Source: Favolaschia claudopus (taxonomy: Eukaryota; Basidiomycota; Agaricomycetes; Agaricales; Mycenaceae). Taken from it: a DNA stretch of 64,000 nucleotides. Numbering within the stretch: the first letter of the stretch is position 1; every line of letters begins with the position of its first letter. The notes under the pieces were generated by a model. It was not told the DNA's origin. It worked only from the letters and a program-made list of their open reading frames with translations, and searched no databases. The stretch lies in NCBI GenBank assembly GCA_037176885.1, contig JAWWNJ010000114.1, forward strand, positions 62,001-126,000, given 5' to 3'. The translations under genes and the position numbers were made by a program. Shown here one piece after another: positions 23,741 to 35,302 of the stretch.

Positions 23741-23933
23741 GTTTGTGCAAAGCGACCCGGGTCGCTTTAGGACCGCTCAGATCTCCACAACGAGCAGTCT
23801 CAGGTGTGAAGTCCCCAGCGACCTAGGAATGCCCCAGGGCAATACTCTTCTAGGTCGCTTAGAGCTCACACCTGGTATCTGTTGTTGCCGAGATGTGGGC
23901 GATGGAAAAGCGACCTGGGTCGCTCGCACAAAC
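23741..23933. mobile_element. MITE with nested AGCGACC palindromes
   Basis: The ends gtttgtgc and gcacaaac are followed by agcgacccgggtcgct and agcgacctgggtcgct, each itself a palindrome. An inner pair caggtgtga / tcacacctg sits between them. It is 193 bp and could form a branched foldback. Confidence 0.7.
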
Positions 23934-24268
23934 TCTATAATTTCCCCACAAACATGCTTGCGAGTGGAGCCATTAGCATGCTTAGGAGGCGTAAGGGACG
24001 AGCGTCTCAGGCCCATGGTTTATGGTCTAGGTATGCTCATTATCACTGCGCTTAACACGGGGTCAGCCGTGCGCTTAGTCGTTCCTAGCCAAATACGGGT
24101 TCCTGCTGAGATTTATTCTATGCCGTCGGAATTCCGGCGCAAGCTCAAAACCCCTACGCATTGTGTCTCTGATCACTTTTCAATTTTTCATCGTGTCAAG
24201 GCTCGCGTTGTAAGTACTCCGGCACTGGAATCAAGGAAAGGACACGAGGGTCCACTAATTATTAGAGG

Positions 24269-24441
24269 CTTTGCGGTGGGCCACCAGACGAACTGGTGGC
24301 TCCTGTTATGGAATCGCTGTTGATGCTTTCAAACAACTTAGCCACCTTGAGGTGCCCTCATCAGCAGCTGCTCAGGGTGGCTTACTTGGGATCAGACGCC
24401 CAGCGAGTCGAGAAATATTAGCCACCGTGGCTACCGCAAAG
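24269..24441. mobile_element. MITE with CTTTGCGGT ends, copy 1
   Basis: The left ctttgcggt and right accgcaaag bound a 173-bp unit with repeated gccacc / ggtggc words. A second copy is at 52423-52607. A lone right end of the same type, with matching flank (gcctctaat), is at 26367-26375. Confidence 0.65.
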
Positions 24442-24484
24442 CTAGTCTCTTGTACAGACTTCACTCGTCGATAACTCGTTATGA

Positions 24485-24918
24485 AGTCTGTTGGTTACCG
24501 CGCCCTGATAACCGGTAGCGGCCCTTATGATGTAAGCAAATCATTCTAGGAAACATGTCCGGGATACCTCGACGCGTTTGACGCGTTTATCTCAAGCATT
24601 GAAGGAATTGAGATAGACAGGAATACACTACCTGGCCGTGGTCGCTGAAATCTCTGGCTTGAACGAGCACATTACCATAAGTATTGGGACAAATTTGCTG
24701 TAAAATACGCACCAGGACGTCCCCCAACTCAAAGGTGGACATGGGAGTCATTATCTGAGGTTTTTGTATACTTTTGCTTTTAGATTATGCGTGGTTTGTG
24801 TTGCGAGACGCGTCTTTGCACAATTTGAGCGTCACTAATGAGTTTCCAAAACGGGATGCTTATATAATAAGGGATTTGTAACGGTTATCAGGGGGGGGGG
24901 GGGGGGGGGGGGGGGGGG
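24485..24918. mobile_element. MITE, AGTCTGTTGGTTACC family, copy 2
   Basis: This copy shares its left end and the internal ggatgcttatataata with copy 1 at 19552. Its right end reads ggttatcag and then runs into a poly(G) tract (24891-24918) where the gcgcggtaacc part of the terminus should be. Confidence 0.55.
24891..24918 (+). repeat. Poly(G) tract of 28 bases
   Basis: Twenty-eight consecutive G interrupt the right end of a MITE. Such a run is rare in fungal DNA and may be a real G-quadruplex-prone tract or an assembly or sequencing artefact. Confidence 0.7.
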
Positions 24919-25119
24919 TTTATTATACTCGCGCGGTCCACAGTCTGAACAGCGAGTTTACGGAAAACAAACAATGTAGTACTGTACGGGTGTTTATCCT
25001 TACAGAATCCTACAAGTTGTTATCCGAGCACGTCATCTTTCCAGGGGGTCGATCCCACAACGCAATCAGGGAACTGGCCGGCCGCTTGTATGGCAGGACC
25101 TCTGGTTAAAACCCGTAGG

Positions 25120-26290
25120 ACCTAGGGGGGAGTTCTCTCCCCACCAGGTATAAATCCCCAGTGTCCACCAGTAACCTGACGCAATTGTACGTCTTTCCTT
25201 TGCCGAAGCATGCGCACCACCCGCTGAACGCGAGCCCATGGACTTTTGGGTGGTATATGTGCTGAATCAAGCGTCCTCAGAGGTTGGCGGGTAGACCAGT
25301 AACATCGGCTCAGCATCATATATGCGAAGGATGTTGAAGGCCAGTTTAGCGAGGATCGGTGTAACTTCTCTCCTTGCCAGGACGGAGCGGAAGAAGTCCA
25401 TTACGTCCCGTGAAAGCACCCTTGAACTCCGGGCAAGGTGGTGTATAAGCCTTTAAGGAATTCCTCTCGGACTCGCATGAGCTCTGGATGATCGCAGAGG
25501 AACATCGCATGGGTCTCGTCTTCCACCGCCTCAAGACAGAACCTGCATTTGCGCCATTCCCTGGGGACGATGTCCTTGCCTCGTTCCTTCCACCTGCGGC
25601 GTTCAACTGCGAGACAGTGGCTTGATAGAACCAGACGTGTCAAAGCTAAACGATGATCCGGGGTTTTTACGCGTAAATAGTGCCGAAAGTCCAAAGATTT
25701 CTTGACTAATTTTCCACTGTCTTTGTCCATTTCGCGTCGGCCGAGAAACAAATCCCTAGTTTTGACTGAATTTTCGAGTTCATGGTCTATCCAAGCCTCC
25801 ATCGAAAGCTTGACCTGCTTCATCGCCTCTTCGACTGCTGCGACCTCCAGAGAGACAGATACATCCAGTTCCACGGGTATATAGAGTTTAGCGAGGACGA
25901 TTCGTAAGTCATTGATCCACGAGATCTTCTTTTGACGAGCCAGGTTTATAGATTCTTGCAATGCATTCCAGGCAGGTCTTGTTTCATCGAGTTCAATCCA
26001 GTAGCATAAATTTTTGAGCGCGAGATAAAGACGCCGATAGCGAATTGGCCAGATCCCTGTTCGGAGAAAAGTACGGCTTTCATTGATCGCGAGCCGATTC
26101 CGAGCATTCGACGGAGGAACTTCAGTTGAACTTTCTCCAGAAGCTTCAACTCTTCTCTTCGATATCAAGGCAAATTTCGCATCCAGCGGTGAGGGTAGGG
26201 ATCGACGCGCGCCATGTATAAGGTCCGCAGATCCCAAACAGGCATTGAACCGACGAAACGATGTAACCCGAGGATGGTGTTAGCCACGTT
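25120..26290 (-). pseudogene. LINE 3' coding fragment
   Basis: On the minus strand two overlapping frames give the end of a LINE protein: KLLEKVQLKFLRRMLGIGSR (about 26090-26149), then IWPIRYRRLYLALKNLCYWI and, near the end, REWRKCRFCLEAVEDETHAM followed by FLCDHPEL. The last part is the C..C...H....C zinc knuckle of LINE reverse transcriptases, in this copy intact. A frame shift near 26080 separates the two parts. It is a different LINE family from the copy at 242-5797. The reverse transcriptase core is missing. Confidence 0.7.
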
Positions 26291-26459
26291 TGACGCTCTT
26301 TTAGATTTGACAATGTACTGCTCGCGCCACATGAATTTGCATCCCGGCGCTGGTAACCAACGGACTACCGCAAAGCCTCTAATGATCTTCAGCTACTTTT
26401 GCATTCGGGTCTGATTCAAGTTCTCAAGAAGACTTCAAGTTGTTCAATGAAGCAATTCA

Positions 26460-26487
26460 TTCGTAGCGAAGCACGAGTTCCAGCTAG
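26460..26487 (+). mobile_element. Probable Helitron 3' terminus, copy 2
   Basis: The same hairpin (ttcg-tag-cgaa), 13-bp spacer and CTAG-T end as at 23432-23459 occur here. The LINE fragment at 25120-26290 lies between the two ends and may have been carried by this copy; that is an inference. Confidence 0.5.
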
Positions 26488-26704
26488 TAGATTAAATAAT
26501 TAAATGGCAAAAATCAGATCAATTATCGAATCACTCATCACCAATAACTCTCCCCCTCTGAATTCTCTGCGCGGCAACTCGATATCATACATGTATATAC
26601 TACGGGTCATGTACATCCTACTGAGCCTCAAATGCCTGTTGTTGCGCGCGAAATATGCATCTTTCTCACGCATGACGTCACGACAATTGGCCGACAAATA
26701 TTAC

Positions 26705-27306
26705 TACTCGTGGTGCGATTAAGTCACGGGCGCTGGGTTTTTGGCCCGTTCTCGGCGGTCAGACCATCAATTCGGGTGATTCAACGTGCTAGACGTAGTG
26801 TAGATTACTGACGAGGACCTACCCATTGGTATCATCAACAAAAATTGATTGGTTGATATATAAAGCAAAACACTTGAAAACCTCAGAACCCCGAAAATTT
26901 AACTCGCCACGAGATTTTTTTGGGTGGAATCTGTAACACTCATCTTATAGATCTGTTAAAAATTGATACTACTCAGAAGTCAAATCGGGTGAAAATGCTG
27001 AGCCGTTCCCGAGATACAGCTGTTTTTGCCAGTTTTGGTCAATTTACGGCATTTTTGATCAACTTGCCTGCACGATATTTCGGGAACGGCTGGGCTTTTT
27101 GGCTCAAACTGAGTAGTGAGTAGTAACAGTTTTTTGAGACCTACTTATAAGACGGGTGATACAGATCTGATCAAAAAAATTCTGATGGTGAGTTAAATTT
27201 TCGGGTTTCAAGTGTTTTGCCTTATATAGCAACCAATCAATAATCTTTGATGATATCAATGGGTAGGTCCTCGTCAGTAATCTACAACTTAATCGCACCA
27301 CGAGTA
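26705..27306. mobile_element. TA-flanked inverted-repeat element
   Basis: The termini tactcgtggtgcgattaagt and its exact complement bound 602 bp, with TA at both edges. Sub-terminal arms (attactgacgaggacctacc, agcaaaacacttgaaaacc) also pair. The left arm has about 65 bp more than the right, probably an internal insertion. It is a non-autonomous Tc1/mariner-like element by its TA target. Confidence 0.8.
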
Positions 27307-27312
27307 CACAGA

Positions 27313-27436
27313 CACTGGCGGCCCAATCTGATGTCACCCCTAAAAATAGAATTCCATTTTAGAGCTTTTGATGGGAATGATGTCGATTGGCACCACATCA
27401 TTTTCTGGGGGGTGACATCAGATTGGGCCGCCAGTG
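27313..27436. mobile_element. 124-bp foldback MITE
   Basis: Perfect 28-bp inverted arms (cactggcggcccaatctgat...) surround a 68-bp centre. It lies 6 bp from the previous element and has no clear target duplication beyond GA. Confidence 0.8.
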
Positions 27437-27494
27437 GAGAAGGTGTATGTATAGTGGCAAGATCGAGATTTTTGGGACTCAAGGGCTATGAAAA

Positions 27495-28899
27495 TCACTG
27501 TGCAAAGTATACATCATGAAATTCATGCAAACTGTCATGAATTTCAGGTTTCATGATGTTTTGTCATGAAGCACACCATGAATTTCAAGGGGGGTTTCAT
27601 GATGCTCAGAAGCTCATTTTTGCAAGATTATGAATTCATGACAAAACATCACGAATTTTCGTCATAAAGAACCGAGCGATATTTTCTGGCTAAGTCCACC
27701 AAGAGTTAGCTAATATCAATAATAAAGCCAATAAATGGTATCAGTCGGTCTCTGGTCTCTATCAAGTGCACACTGCTGAAAATTAGAAACAAATGAGGAG
27801 AACGGGGATGAACAACTTGAGGACTGTGCAGTATGACATCCATATATTGGCGAAGCTAACAAAGTTTATAATTCCCACTTAGTCTACAGTAGTACTCTCA
27901 ACGTGATATACACTAAGTGGACAAAAAAAATGTCCGATCGGTTTTTGGTCAATATCTCGCTGCCAAGGGGTATATTCATCATCAAATGACTTGTGAGAAT
28001 GAAGGAGAGGCGAAAGTCGATTTTTGGGTACAATGGGTACATCAATATTGGCTGATCCGAAATCAAACAAGCCGGGGAGACGGTTTAGCCATATTTTCAA
28101 CTTGACTGGGGATGTTTTCTGAGGCAATCTGTGAATATAGAGTGAGAGATGGATCAAAATGGAGTAATGTTCTCGGTCAAACCATGCAAGAATCTGTAGC
28201 CGTTCAGCCGCTATAGGCTGAACAAAAGTGTCATTTTCATCAAATTTCGGCAGATTCCGGTCAAAATGGCCGAAAATGGCCAATTTGCGGTCGATGTAGC
28301 ACATTTCTGCCTGTATATTTTTGCATGATTTAACTTGGAGAGATACTTAGTGCATCCCGGGCCTTAGTTTGAGCAAACTGGCGGGGCCATCAAAGATCAT
28401 TTGGGCAAGTTGAAAAATCGCAGATTGGGGATTCTGACCGGCTTGATGGCGGATCAACTTTTGTCTGCCCAACAAATGGACAGAAAGAATTCCCTTTGAC
28501 CGTAAAACCCACACTACATGTTATTTGAGGTCAAAATGTGCTATCATTGTCGAGAACGGCACCGAATATTGATCGGACATTTTTTTTGTCCACTTAGTGT
28601 ACTGTAGTATGTCACACGGCGTCTTGAGTTCGATGCCGGCTGGTGGCATCTGAGGTTGGTGGTTATTTATTTGCTTTGCACCGCTCTCGTTTCATGATAT
28701 TTTGTTCTGAAATACTTGATAAAAACATCATGAAAAAAATGTCATGAAGAGCCCCATAATCATCATGAAAACATACTTTCAATTCATGATGTTTCGTTAG
28801 CAATTTCAGGCGATTCATCATGAATTCCTGGACATAATGTTAGGATTTTCATGGCCAACAACATCATGAATTTCATGACCCTTCCTTTGCACAGTGAAT
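27495..28899. mobile_element. Larger inverted-repeat element with CATGAA words
   Basis: The 13-bp termini tcactgtgcaaag / ctttgcacagtga flank two blocks rich in catgaa, tcatga and atcatga (27525-27670 and 28690-28880). A second element (27909-28601) is nested inside. The terminal shape is hAT-like, but no 8-bp duplication was found. Confidence 0.65.
27909..28601. mobile_element. Nested TA-flanked MITE, CACTAAGTGGAC ends
   Basis: Perfect 31-bp inverted ends (tacactaagtggacaaaaaa...) lie with TA at both edges. The element is 693 bp including the TAs and has no transposase frame. A related lone end, tacactaagtgaacaaaatg, occurs at 34245. Confidence 0.85.
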
Positions 28900-29156
28900 G
28901 TTCAGACGGTTGAACAAACTCTCCCTAACCCACGTACTAGAGGGACAAGAAGCGATAAAAGTAGCGCACGAGACCATTACAAATAGAAGGCGAAAAACAA
29001 ATCGAAAAAATCCATGCAATTAACATTTCCAGCTCTCCAAACCCAAGTCGATAAGCCCTGTATCACATACCCATGGTTCGAAAAATGCGGCGTTTCGACG
29101 ATTTGAGCCTTGTAACTCCTGGAAGTCAATTTAGTCCGGAATCGGACATGCTGCAT

Positions 29157-29594
29157 CTACAGATGCCAAAGTGTTCTCACTCGTTGATCGCTGTTTGTCC
29201 GAAAGCTTTGCCAAGCTTTCGTCGTAGTCAAAGCAGCTGCATAGCGTTCTTGATGAAGAAGAGGTTGACGTGGTCTGGCCGTTGGAAGGCGCCATAGGTT
29301 CCATGGGAAGTGCGGATTGTAACTGATGTAAATGAGCGACACATATCTCTGATGATACTCTAGTATTTCCCTCAATTCGTGAGGCCAAAACACGTGTGAC
29401 AAACCATACGAACTTACCTTTCGGTTGAAAAGCCGCGGACAGTGTGACTGGAGAAAAATTTTCGTTTTCTTTGGCCGAAATTGGCCCAAATTCGTGTGAC
29501 TTTTCGGCGACATTTCGTTTGCGACCGCTGTGACGATGTGACTCGCCAAAATTTTCGTCGTTTTTTTTTGTCGTTTTTGGCAAGGGGCTTCCAT
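29157..29594 (-). CDS. Hypothetical protein fragment
   Basis: A minus-strand frame starts at 29594 with a basic N-terminus. After a probable intron (gtaagt...attgag, about 29370-29417) a block reads EILEYHQRYVSLIYISYNPH, then PLLHQERYAAALTTTKAWQS and RVRTLWHL, stopping at 29157. It looks like a real protein piece from a recurring agaric family, but I cannot name a domain. The plus strand shows nothing better. Confidence 0.35.
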   Translation of the reverse strand: MEAPCQKRQKKTTKILASHIVTAVANEMSPKSHTNLGQFRPKKTKIFLQSHCPRLFNRKVSSYGLSHVFWPHELREILEYHQRYVSLIYISYNPHFPWNLWRLPTARPRQPLLHQERYAAALTTTKAWQSFRTNSDQRVRTLWHL

Positions 29595-29817
29595 GATAAG
29601 AAATTTCCTAATTTGGACGAGGGGGAGGGGGGTCCCCTCGAGCTCGAAAAAAAGTTTTATATGAATTTTGGATTTGCTTTTTTACGCTTGTTTCAGCGGT
29701 TAGGATGAATCCCCAGTGAATGTGTAACAAATTATAGTGCCCACAAGCGATGGAATCACTGTAAGGCCGGCTAACAGCGAGTTATTGATACTTGATTGTA
29801 TTTACCCTCGCACGGCA

Positions 29818-29978
29818 ATTTTTGCAGCAGGGTGGGATGCGAGACAGTCTGGGTATGCCTCTCATTTCTTACATGTATAGCGCTCACTTCTTCTCAGTTC
29901 CACTCTGAATGTGTCGACGCTGATGGTCGGAAGCCATGGGTGTGCGAGTCTTGCAGAGGTGCGAAAAAGTGCAGATAA
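29818..29978 (+). pseudogene. C-terminal half of a PHD-like zinc finger
   Basis: A block reading NFCSRVGCETVW is followed by an intron (gtatgc...tctcag, about 29850-29897) and FHSECVDADGRKPWVCESCR with a stop at 29978. The order C..C, W(F/Y)H..C, W.C..C is the second half of a PHD finger, a chromatin-binding module. The first half is not visible upstream. Confidence 0.4.
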
Positions 29979-31349
29979 GCCAAGAATAACCAGATTCATT
30001 CGAGTAGACACATGTGTATTGCCAAGTTATGGTCTTGCTGATGTCCGAGAGTCATATACGCGCGGGTAGAGAGTGAAGGAGCAAAGCAAGGGGGCCAAGA
30101 TACACGCGTCACCAACAGCGTGTGAGTGATTGATCGCGTCCGAGAAAGGGAATTGATCGCGTCCGAAAAAGGAATTCCCTAATTGAGAAGGGTGGGGGTC
30201 CGCCATTTCGCTGAGAAAAAAACTTCGACCCTTAGTGTAGATTTCGCGGATCGGTTCCCCCTTGGTTTTTGGTCCTTGTGACATGTGACAAAACGAATTG
30301 AAGGTAAGTACCACTACAGTATGGTAAGGGTATTGCGACTCGCCAAGCGTCAAAAACCTGGAATGCACCTTTGAAGTCTGTCGAGCACCTACTGTTCGTT
30401 GCATCGTTCGTGCAGACTCGTCGATAGATCACGTGGCACCACAATGCCACCTATGTAACATTGTAAGTAACTAGCTTGTTCAAAGCTTGTTATTGCACCT
30501 GAATACAATTATTTTAACGAATTACTCGAATAGGCCTTCCAAACTTACATGGGTAAATTTACCTTGCTAATTAGCCAGTCTACGACGCAAGTAGCGCTGT
30601 GTTAGAATCAAAGAGACTGTGAGCGACTTTTCACAACCTCCATGAGGATTCACGGCCTGAAATCGCACGCAGAGCAAGCTATAGCACTACATTACATGCT
30701 AGCAAACCGCTGTCCACCAGAGAGCAAGACTGAAAGCGCTAGAGGCTTGCCTTTCGCGAGCCAGGATGCCGATACCGATTACGTATACCATTCTCCTTTG
30801 TATACAGTGCCTTCCGTCGTGAGGAAATGGGAGACGAACTATGTTTGCGGCCTAAAGTGAGCCTCACGCGAAACCGAGCGAAAGCGGCGAAGATCGCACG
30901 ACTTCGATTGGCAGCAAACGCGGGCCACACAGAAACAGCCTCGGAGGTCCAGAGGACTGGGAGAGGCGAACCGAGGAAGCGGCCACAAAGAGAGACAGTA
31001 TTGCTCCCAGGGTGTGGAAGGTCGTGAATGAGTGGGGAATTGGACTGCGTCGATGAGGCGATCGGTGAATAGCGACTCGCGCCAAACGGGAAGGGACCGG
31101 ACAGAAAAAGCCAGCGAGAGTGCTGGAATTGTCTTCAGGCAGCAGGAACGCGAATGGACCAGCGCAAAACGGCCAAGAATCACCAAAAAACCACAAAACC
31201 TGACACTATACTTACTCAACAAAGGAGCGGCAACAAAGGCACAAGCGCAGCCTGACAAAGCAGGTACGGGGTGAACGGCGTGGGCAGCCAACATGGCTCT
31301 GCTGAGCCTTCGATAAACCCGGCAAAACCCACACAGGAATGAGTCCATC
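29979..31349. other. No clear gene; weak coding scraps
   Basis: Short plus-strand frames at 30827-31027 and 31032-31274 and a long minus frame at 30839-31348 overlap. None shows a domain or a consistent splice pattern. A direct repeat gattgatcgcgtccgagaaa / gatcgcgtccgaaaaagga lies at about 30128-30170. Confidence 0.3.
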
Positions 31350-31881
31350 TACTCGGTGTGACCAAAAGTAACCGGAATTTGGCTTTTTAGAGAGGAATTT
31401 CGAAACTCAAACAACTTTAAGTGATACAGGGCTCCTCTAAATTATCTTTTCTACGACTTCCATGGTATGGGCATGGCATGTAATGTTTTGTTGTGAGTTG
31501 GTGAATCAATCATTGAAATTGGACTAATTTGGACATGTTTGCGCTCTCTGAAGAAAAGATGCCGGAATTTCAGGGCCAGTAAGTACCTCAAAAAAGTGCT
31601 TAGTATGCCAATAGTCTACAAAACCGATATCTAAGGTTGCCAGGTGTTTCCCGTTGTTCAGTGAGAGAGGCAACTCGGCACACTAATTTCCCGCCTCAAC
31701 GCATACATAAAAGAATGTGTAATAATAGGACAAGGAGACTATCCAACCTTTTGCCTGCTTCGTATGCAATGGTATATGTGCATACACTGCTAATAGGGTC
31801 AATTTTCCTAGCAGTCACCCACAAAATCTGGGTTGAAAACACGCAATTTCCGATTCCGGTTACTTTTGGTCACACCGAGTA
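31350..31881. mobile_element. TA-flanked MITE, CTCGGTGTGACC ends
   Basis: Perfect 29-bp inverted ends (tactcggtgtgaccaaaagt...) with TA at both edges bound 532 bp of non-coding DNA. Only small stray frames lie inside. Confidence 0.85.
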
Positions 31882-32566
31882 TATCCGAGAGGTGCCACTA
31901 GAACTTGGGCGGCGGAGCGGGTTGACAGCAATAGCTGTGGATGATGAGCCCAAAGACTCGATCCAAATCCAGGGGAGGATGAAGAGGTAGAAGTGGAAAG
32001 AGGAAGAAGAGTGAGAGTTTGAAGGAATGTCGCGATCAATGTGTCTCAGAAGGCGAGGAACGAGCTGGGCAAGAAGGGATGAGGAAATCAGAGCAGCACG
32101 GGTCTCCTGCACACTGCAGAGAAAGAGAAGAAAAGTGTGGTGGTACGAGCAGTGGCTACGGAGTCATGTACGAGGTGGTGGATGTACGAAGACAAGAGAC
32201 AAAGAGCTTTGATGATATCAAATCGATGTGGTCCTTCTCCTCTTGCACCCGGACTCTGCTACACAACTGATAAGTACTACCAGCTTTTACTGAAGACATT
32301 CCTGAAGCAAAGCTGGTCTGAGCCTAGCGTGCATTTGTACCTGGCATCAGTGTGCATCAGTGAAGGATCAGGGCGGGATCACGCGGAAATGCTCAATATC
32401 ACTCAGAACATTGATTAGACACTCGGAACTCGGCTCTGACGGGCATTCATCACCGCCATCAAAAGGCCTTTTGATGATGAATGTCTTAGCGGTATGTCCT
32501 GATAGTCCCCCAATTATGACCGTGACTCGGGTGATGATTGAGGGCGCACTTAGCTCACCATTTTGG

Positions 32567-32733
32567 GGCAACCCCGCCATTCCAAGGATGATGGTACCAT
32601 TGGTAAGTCGGTCAAAAGACCGATTAAACCCCGATGACCTCGGCCAGTAAAACCCTCGGCAATCTGAGGCTATTTTTGGCGAAATAAAGCGACCGATTTT
32701 TCATTCCCGCCATTCCAAGGGTGATGGTAAATC
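32567..32733 (+). repeat. Dispersed repeat with ATCGGT..ACCGAT hairpin, copy 1
   Basis: A 135-bp unit begins ggcaaccccgccattccaag, has a central aagtcggtcaaaagaccg hairpin and ends gaccgatttttc. A truncated second unit start (cgccattccaagggtgatgg) follows at 32706-32733. Other copies are at 36306-36453 (inverted), 38346-38440 and 41059-41192. Confidence 0.75.
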
Positions 32734-33063
32734 TAATATCGGAAACCTAGACGTCTCCTCGCAATCCGTGTTGCGGGACGCAGAGGATGGGGGTCTTTCC
32801 ATACATGAGTAATACAATACAAGGCATTGATCAATGGCGTAGACATGTCGAGCTGCGACTGACCATTTTTTTATCCTTCGACCAGGTGGAGGGACATCAG
32901 AGTAAGATAGGCGGAATTTTCTATACACAACACAATTTCCTATCTATCATCTCCCAGTGGTTATTTGAAATTTAAGAGACCTAACATGGGCTTCTTCACA
33001 AATTAGTCTGGACAGAATGTAACTGGCTAATTGAGTGATCCCTCAATGAACTTTCAGTGATAA

Positions 33064-34218
33064 CAGTACCATCGCTTCGCATATCCGTGGCATAAAACCA
33101 GTCCAAGCTGCGACCACTTGTATTGGTTAATAAGTAGTGACTCGTCGCAGCGAAGGTCTGGACGGCGCAGAAGGTCCTTATCGAATTCATCGAGAGTCAA
33201 AGAGCAGTGTGAGCGAAGCTGAGCTGCTTCCCCACATGATGCGCACGTGAACATTGAAAGTGATTCGGACGAGGTTTGTTCGCGAAAGTCATACACCAAC
33301 TTGTCCTTTATCGATGAGGGAACAAGCTGGGGCCATCCATCCACAATATCCCGAAGTTTCTATTCGTACTCTGCACGGGCTCAGTTTTAGATGCTTGCAT
33401 CAACATCTCACGTTGTTCGGCACTTGTTCTACACGTTTTCCTTTACGCAGTTCACCGATATAAGTCTTGAGCTTCTTTCTCAAGTCGCGCAAGGTGTCCA
33501 AGGTATTGTGCTCAATTTTAAGGACAGACAGCAGTCGTCTCAAAGGGAGCAGATTGAGATTGGAACCGTTGAGAGCGGTGAGGACATGGATCTGAAGATC
33601 GGGATGGATATTATTCAGCCGCCATTCATCACATACTACATCCCTGCAATCGGGGACTGAAGTTCCCTCCGGTAATAAAGTAGATGCATGCATTTCCGAG
33701 AATTGGAGACAGCGCCGAGACACAATATGTTCGGTGATTCGAGTTCGGATTTGTTCAGTGGTTGCATTGGGAGGTAGAGCTATACGATGAAAAGCTGCAA
33801 TGGCAACCAAAGCCGGTTTGCGATGACTTTCAAAGGAGCTGAAGAAATCAGCCACGGATGATGCATCGATGATGAGCAAACACTGTCCAAGTTTGCAGCT
33901 GTCAGCGTATTCAATATTGAGATGAGCACGAAGTGCGGCACGTAATTTGAATCGCATGTTACGGCTTCCCGAGACAGTTATGTCGAGGGCAGCGGCAATG
34001 TGCGACAAGCTCTCAGTAGACATGGATTTGCTGTCAGCATCGATAATGAGGTTCAAGCAGGTTCGGGACAGGTCAAGTGCAGAACTGTAGCCTCTGGATA
34101 CAGCACGACAGGTTGCAAGTTCAGGTCTGGGGGACGATTCATGGTTCATTGGATTATCAAAGCATGTGCCAGTCAAGATGTGATGGATTAGAGCGCGGCG
34201 ACACTGTATCAGAGACAT
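33064..34218 (-). pseudogene. Helitron-type protein, N-terminal fragment
   Basis: The minus frame from 34218 encodes a helical domain (PLRRLLSVLKIEHNTLDTLR, then ELRKGKRVEQ). It stops at 33400 and continues after a frame change as VDGWPQLVPSSIKDKLVYDF, then FTCASCGEAAQLRSHCSLTL and RRPDLRCDESLLINQY. The CxxC block with DLLRRPDL is what I recall just upstream of the DUF6570 region in agaric Helitron Rep-helicase proteins. The rolling-circle nuclease and helicase are absent. The piece ends with a stop near 33064. Confidence 0.55.
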
Positions 34219-34244
34219 ATCTTGATGAGGGATACCGTGGAGAG

Positions 34245-34275
34245 TACACTAAGTGAACAAAATGATTGAACGATG
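34245..34275 (+). mobile_element. Lone terminus related to the 27909 MITE
   Basis: The sequence tacactaagtgaacaaaatg starts here and matches the 27909-28601 terminus with a few changes. I could not find its partner downstream. Confidence 0.35.
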
Positions 34276-34777
34276 GGTGTTGGCCATTTTCCGGGTGCTC
34301 ACGGCACCCCTCGAAACAAACTAAGATGCTAGGTAGTGCGGAGACCCTCAGCGGAGGGGCAAATGATGGTATCAGGCTATATTGATTTGCCATCACACGC
34401 GTCGAAATCAGAAAATCCCAAATTTCAGAATCGGCGGATATGTTTTGTCTGGCAAAATGAAATCGGCCAACTCGTAGAGAGGGACGTGCCTGACATATTC
34501 ACCAGTCAAAACTTGTAAAAATATACAGGCAATAACTCGCTAGAGCGGCCGCAAATCGCCAAAAATTAAGCAAAATAGCATCAAAACGGCCAAAAACGAC
34601 CAAAATTGTAACGGTGAGGGTTACCCACGCCTCGGAAACAGGGAAAAGGTTAGGATTGAGACGCAGGCAACGCCGCTACTGGCGTTGCGGAGACAAGGAG
34701 CACTAGCTACGTGGCAAATACTTATATACGAGCTCGGAAATCACTTGATACGATCAAAACCTAACGGAATCCCAGCG

Positions 34778-35156
34778 CCGGGAAGCTCCACCAAGGGGTT
34801 GTCCCAAAAATTGGATTTTTGAGGCGGTTTTGGCCGAAAAATCTGCGAACCTTGTCCCAATATTGGGTTTTTGAGGCCATGGGCAGCCAAATTTCAACTT
34901 GAACCGGCCTTGTCCAGCCAGGTTGGTGGAGGCTTCTTACGATTCAGTCGACCACTCAATTGATCGAATTTCTCGCAAACAAGCCGCAATCCGGAGGAAA
35001 TTTTGGTTTTTGATGCAATGCAATTCTTGTGACAAATTTTGATGGAGTCACTCTTGTGACATGTCACGACCCTTGTCCGATATTGGGTCTTTGAGCCCGG
35101 TCTTTGAGGCCGAAATCCTGGATTTTTTGAGACAACCCTTTGGTGAAGCTTCCCGG
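34778..35156. mobile_element. Inverted-repeat element, CCGGGAAGCT ends
   Basis: The left ccgggaagctccaccaaggg and the complement of the right end (ccgggaagcttcaccaaagg) pair over about 33 bp with three mismatches. Internal words cttgtcc..atattgggt recur near both ends. No target duplication was found. Confidence 0.6.
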
Positions 35157-35302
35157 GGCCTCGCTCTAGCGGGCTCAATCTTTGGTATTTTGCTTCAAAA
35201 TTGCGGGGGACCCTCCTCGTTTTGGGGTGCTGGCTCTCGTCTTTCATTGTCTCATGTATCTTATACCTACTTCTAATTTCTTCATTTCTTTATAATACCT
35301 CG

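Noticed and set aside
30839..31348. Minus-strand frame of 169 codons
   Set aside because: Overlaps plus-strand frames of equal quality; low-complexity composition and no domain.
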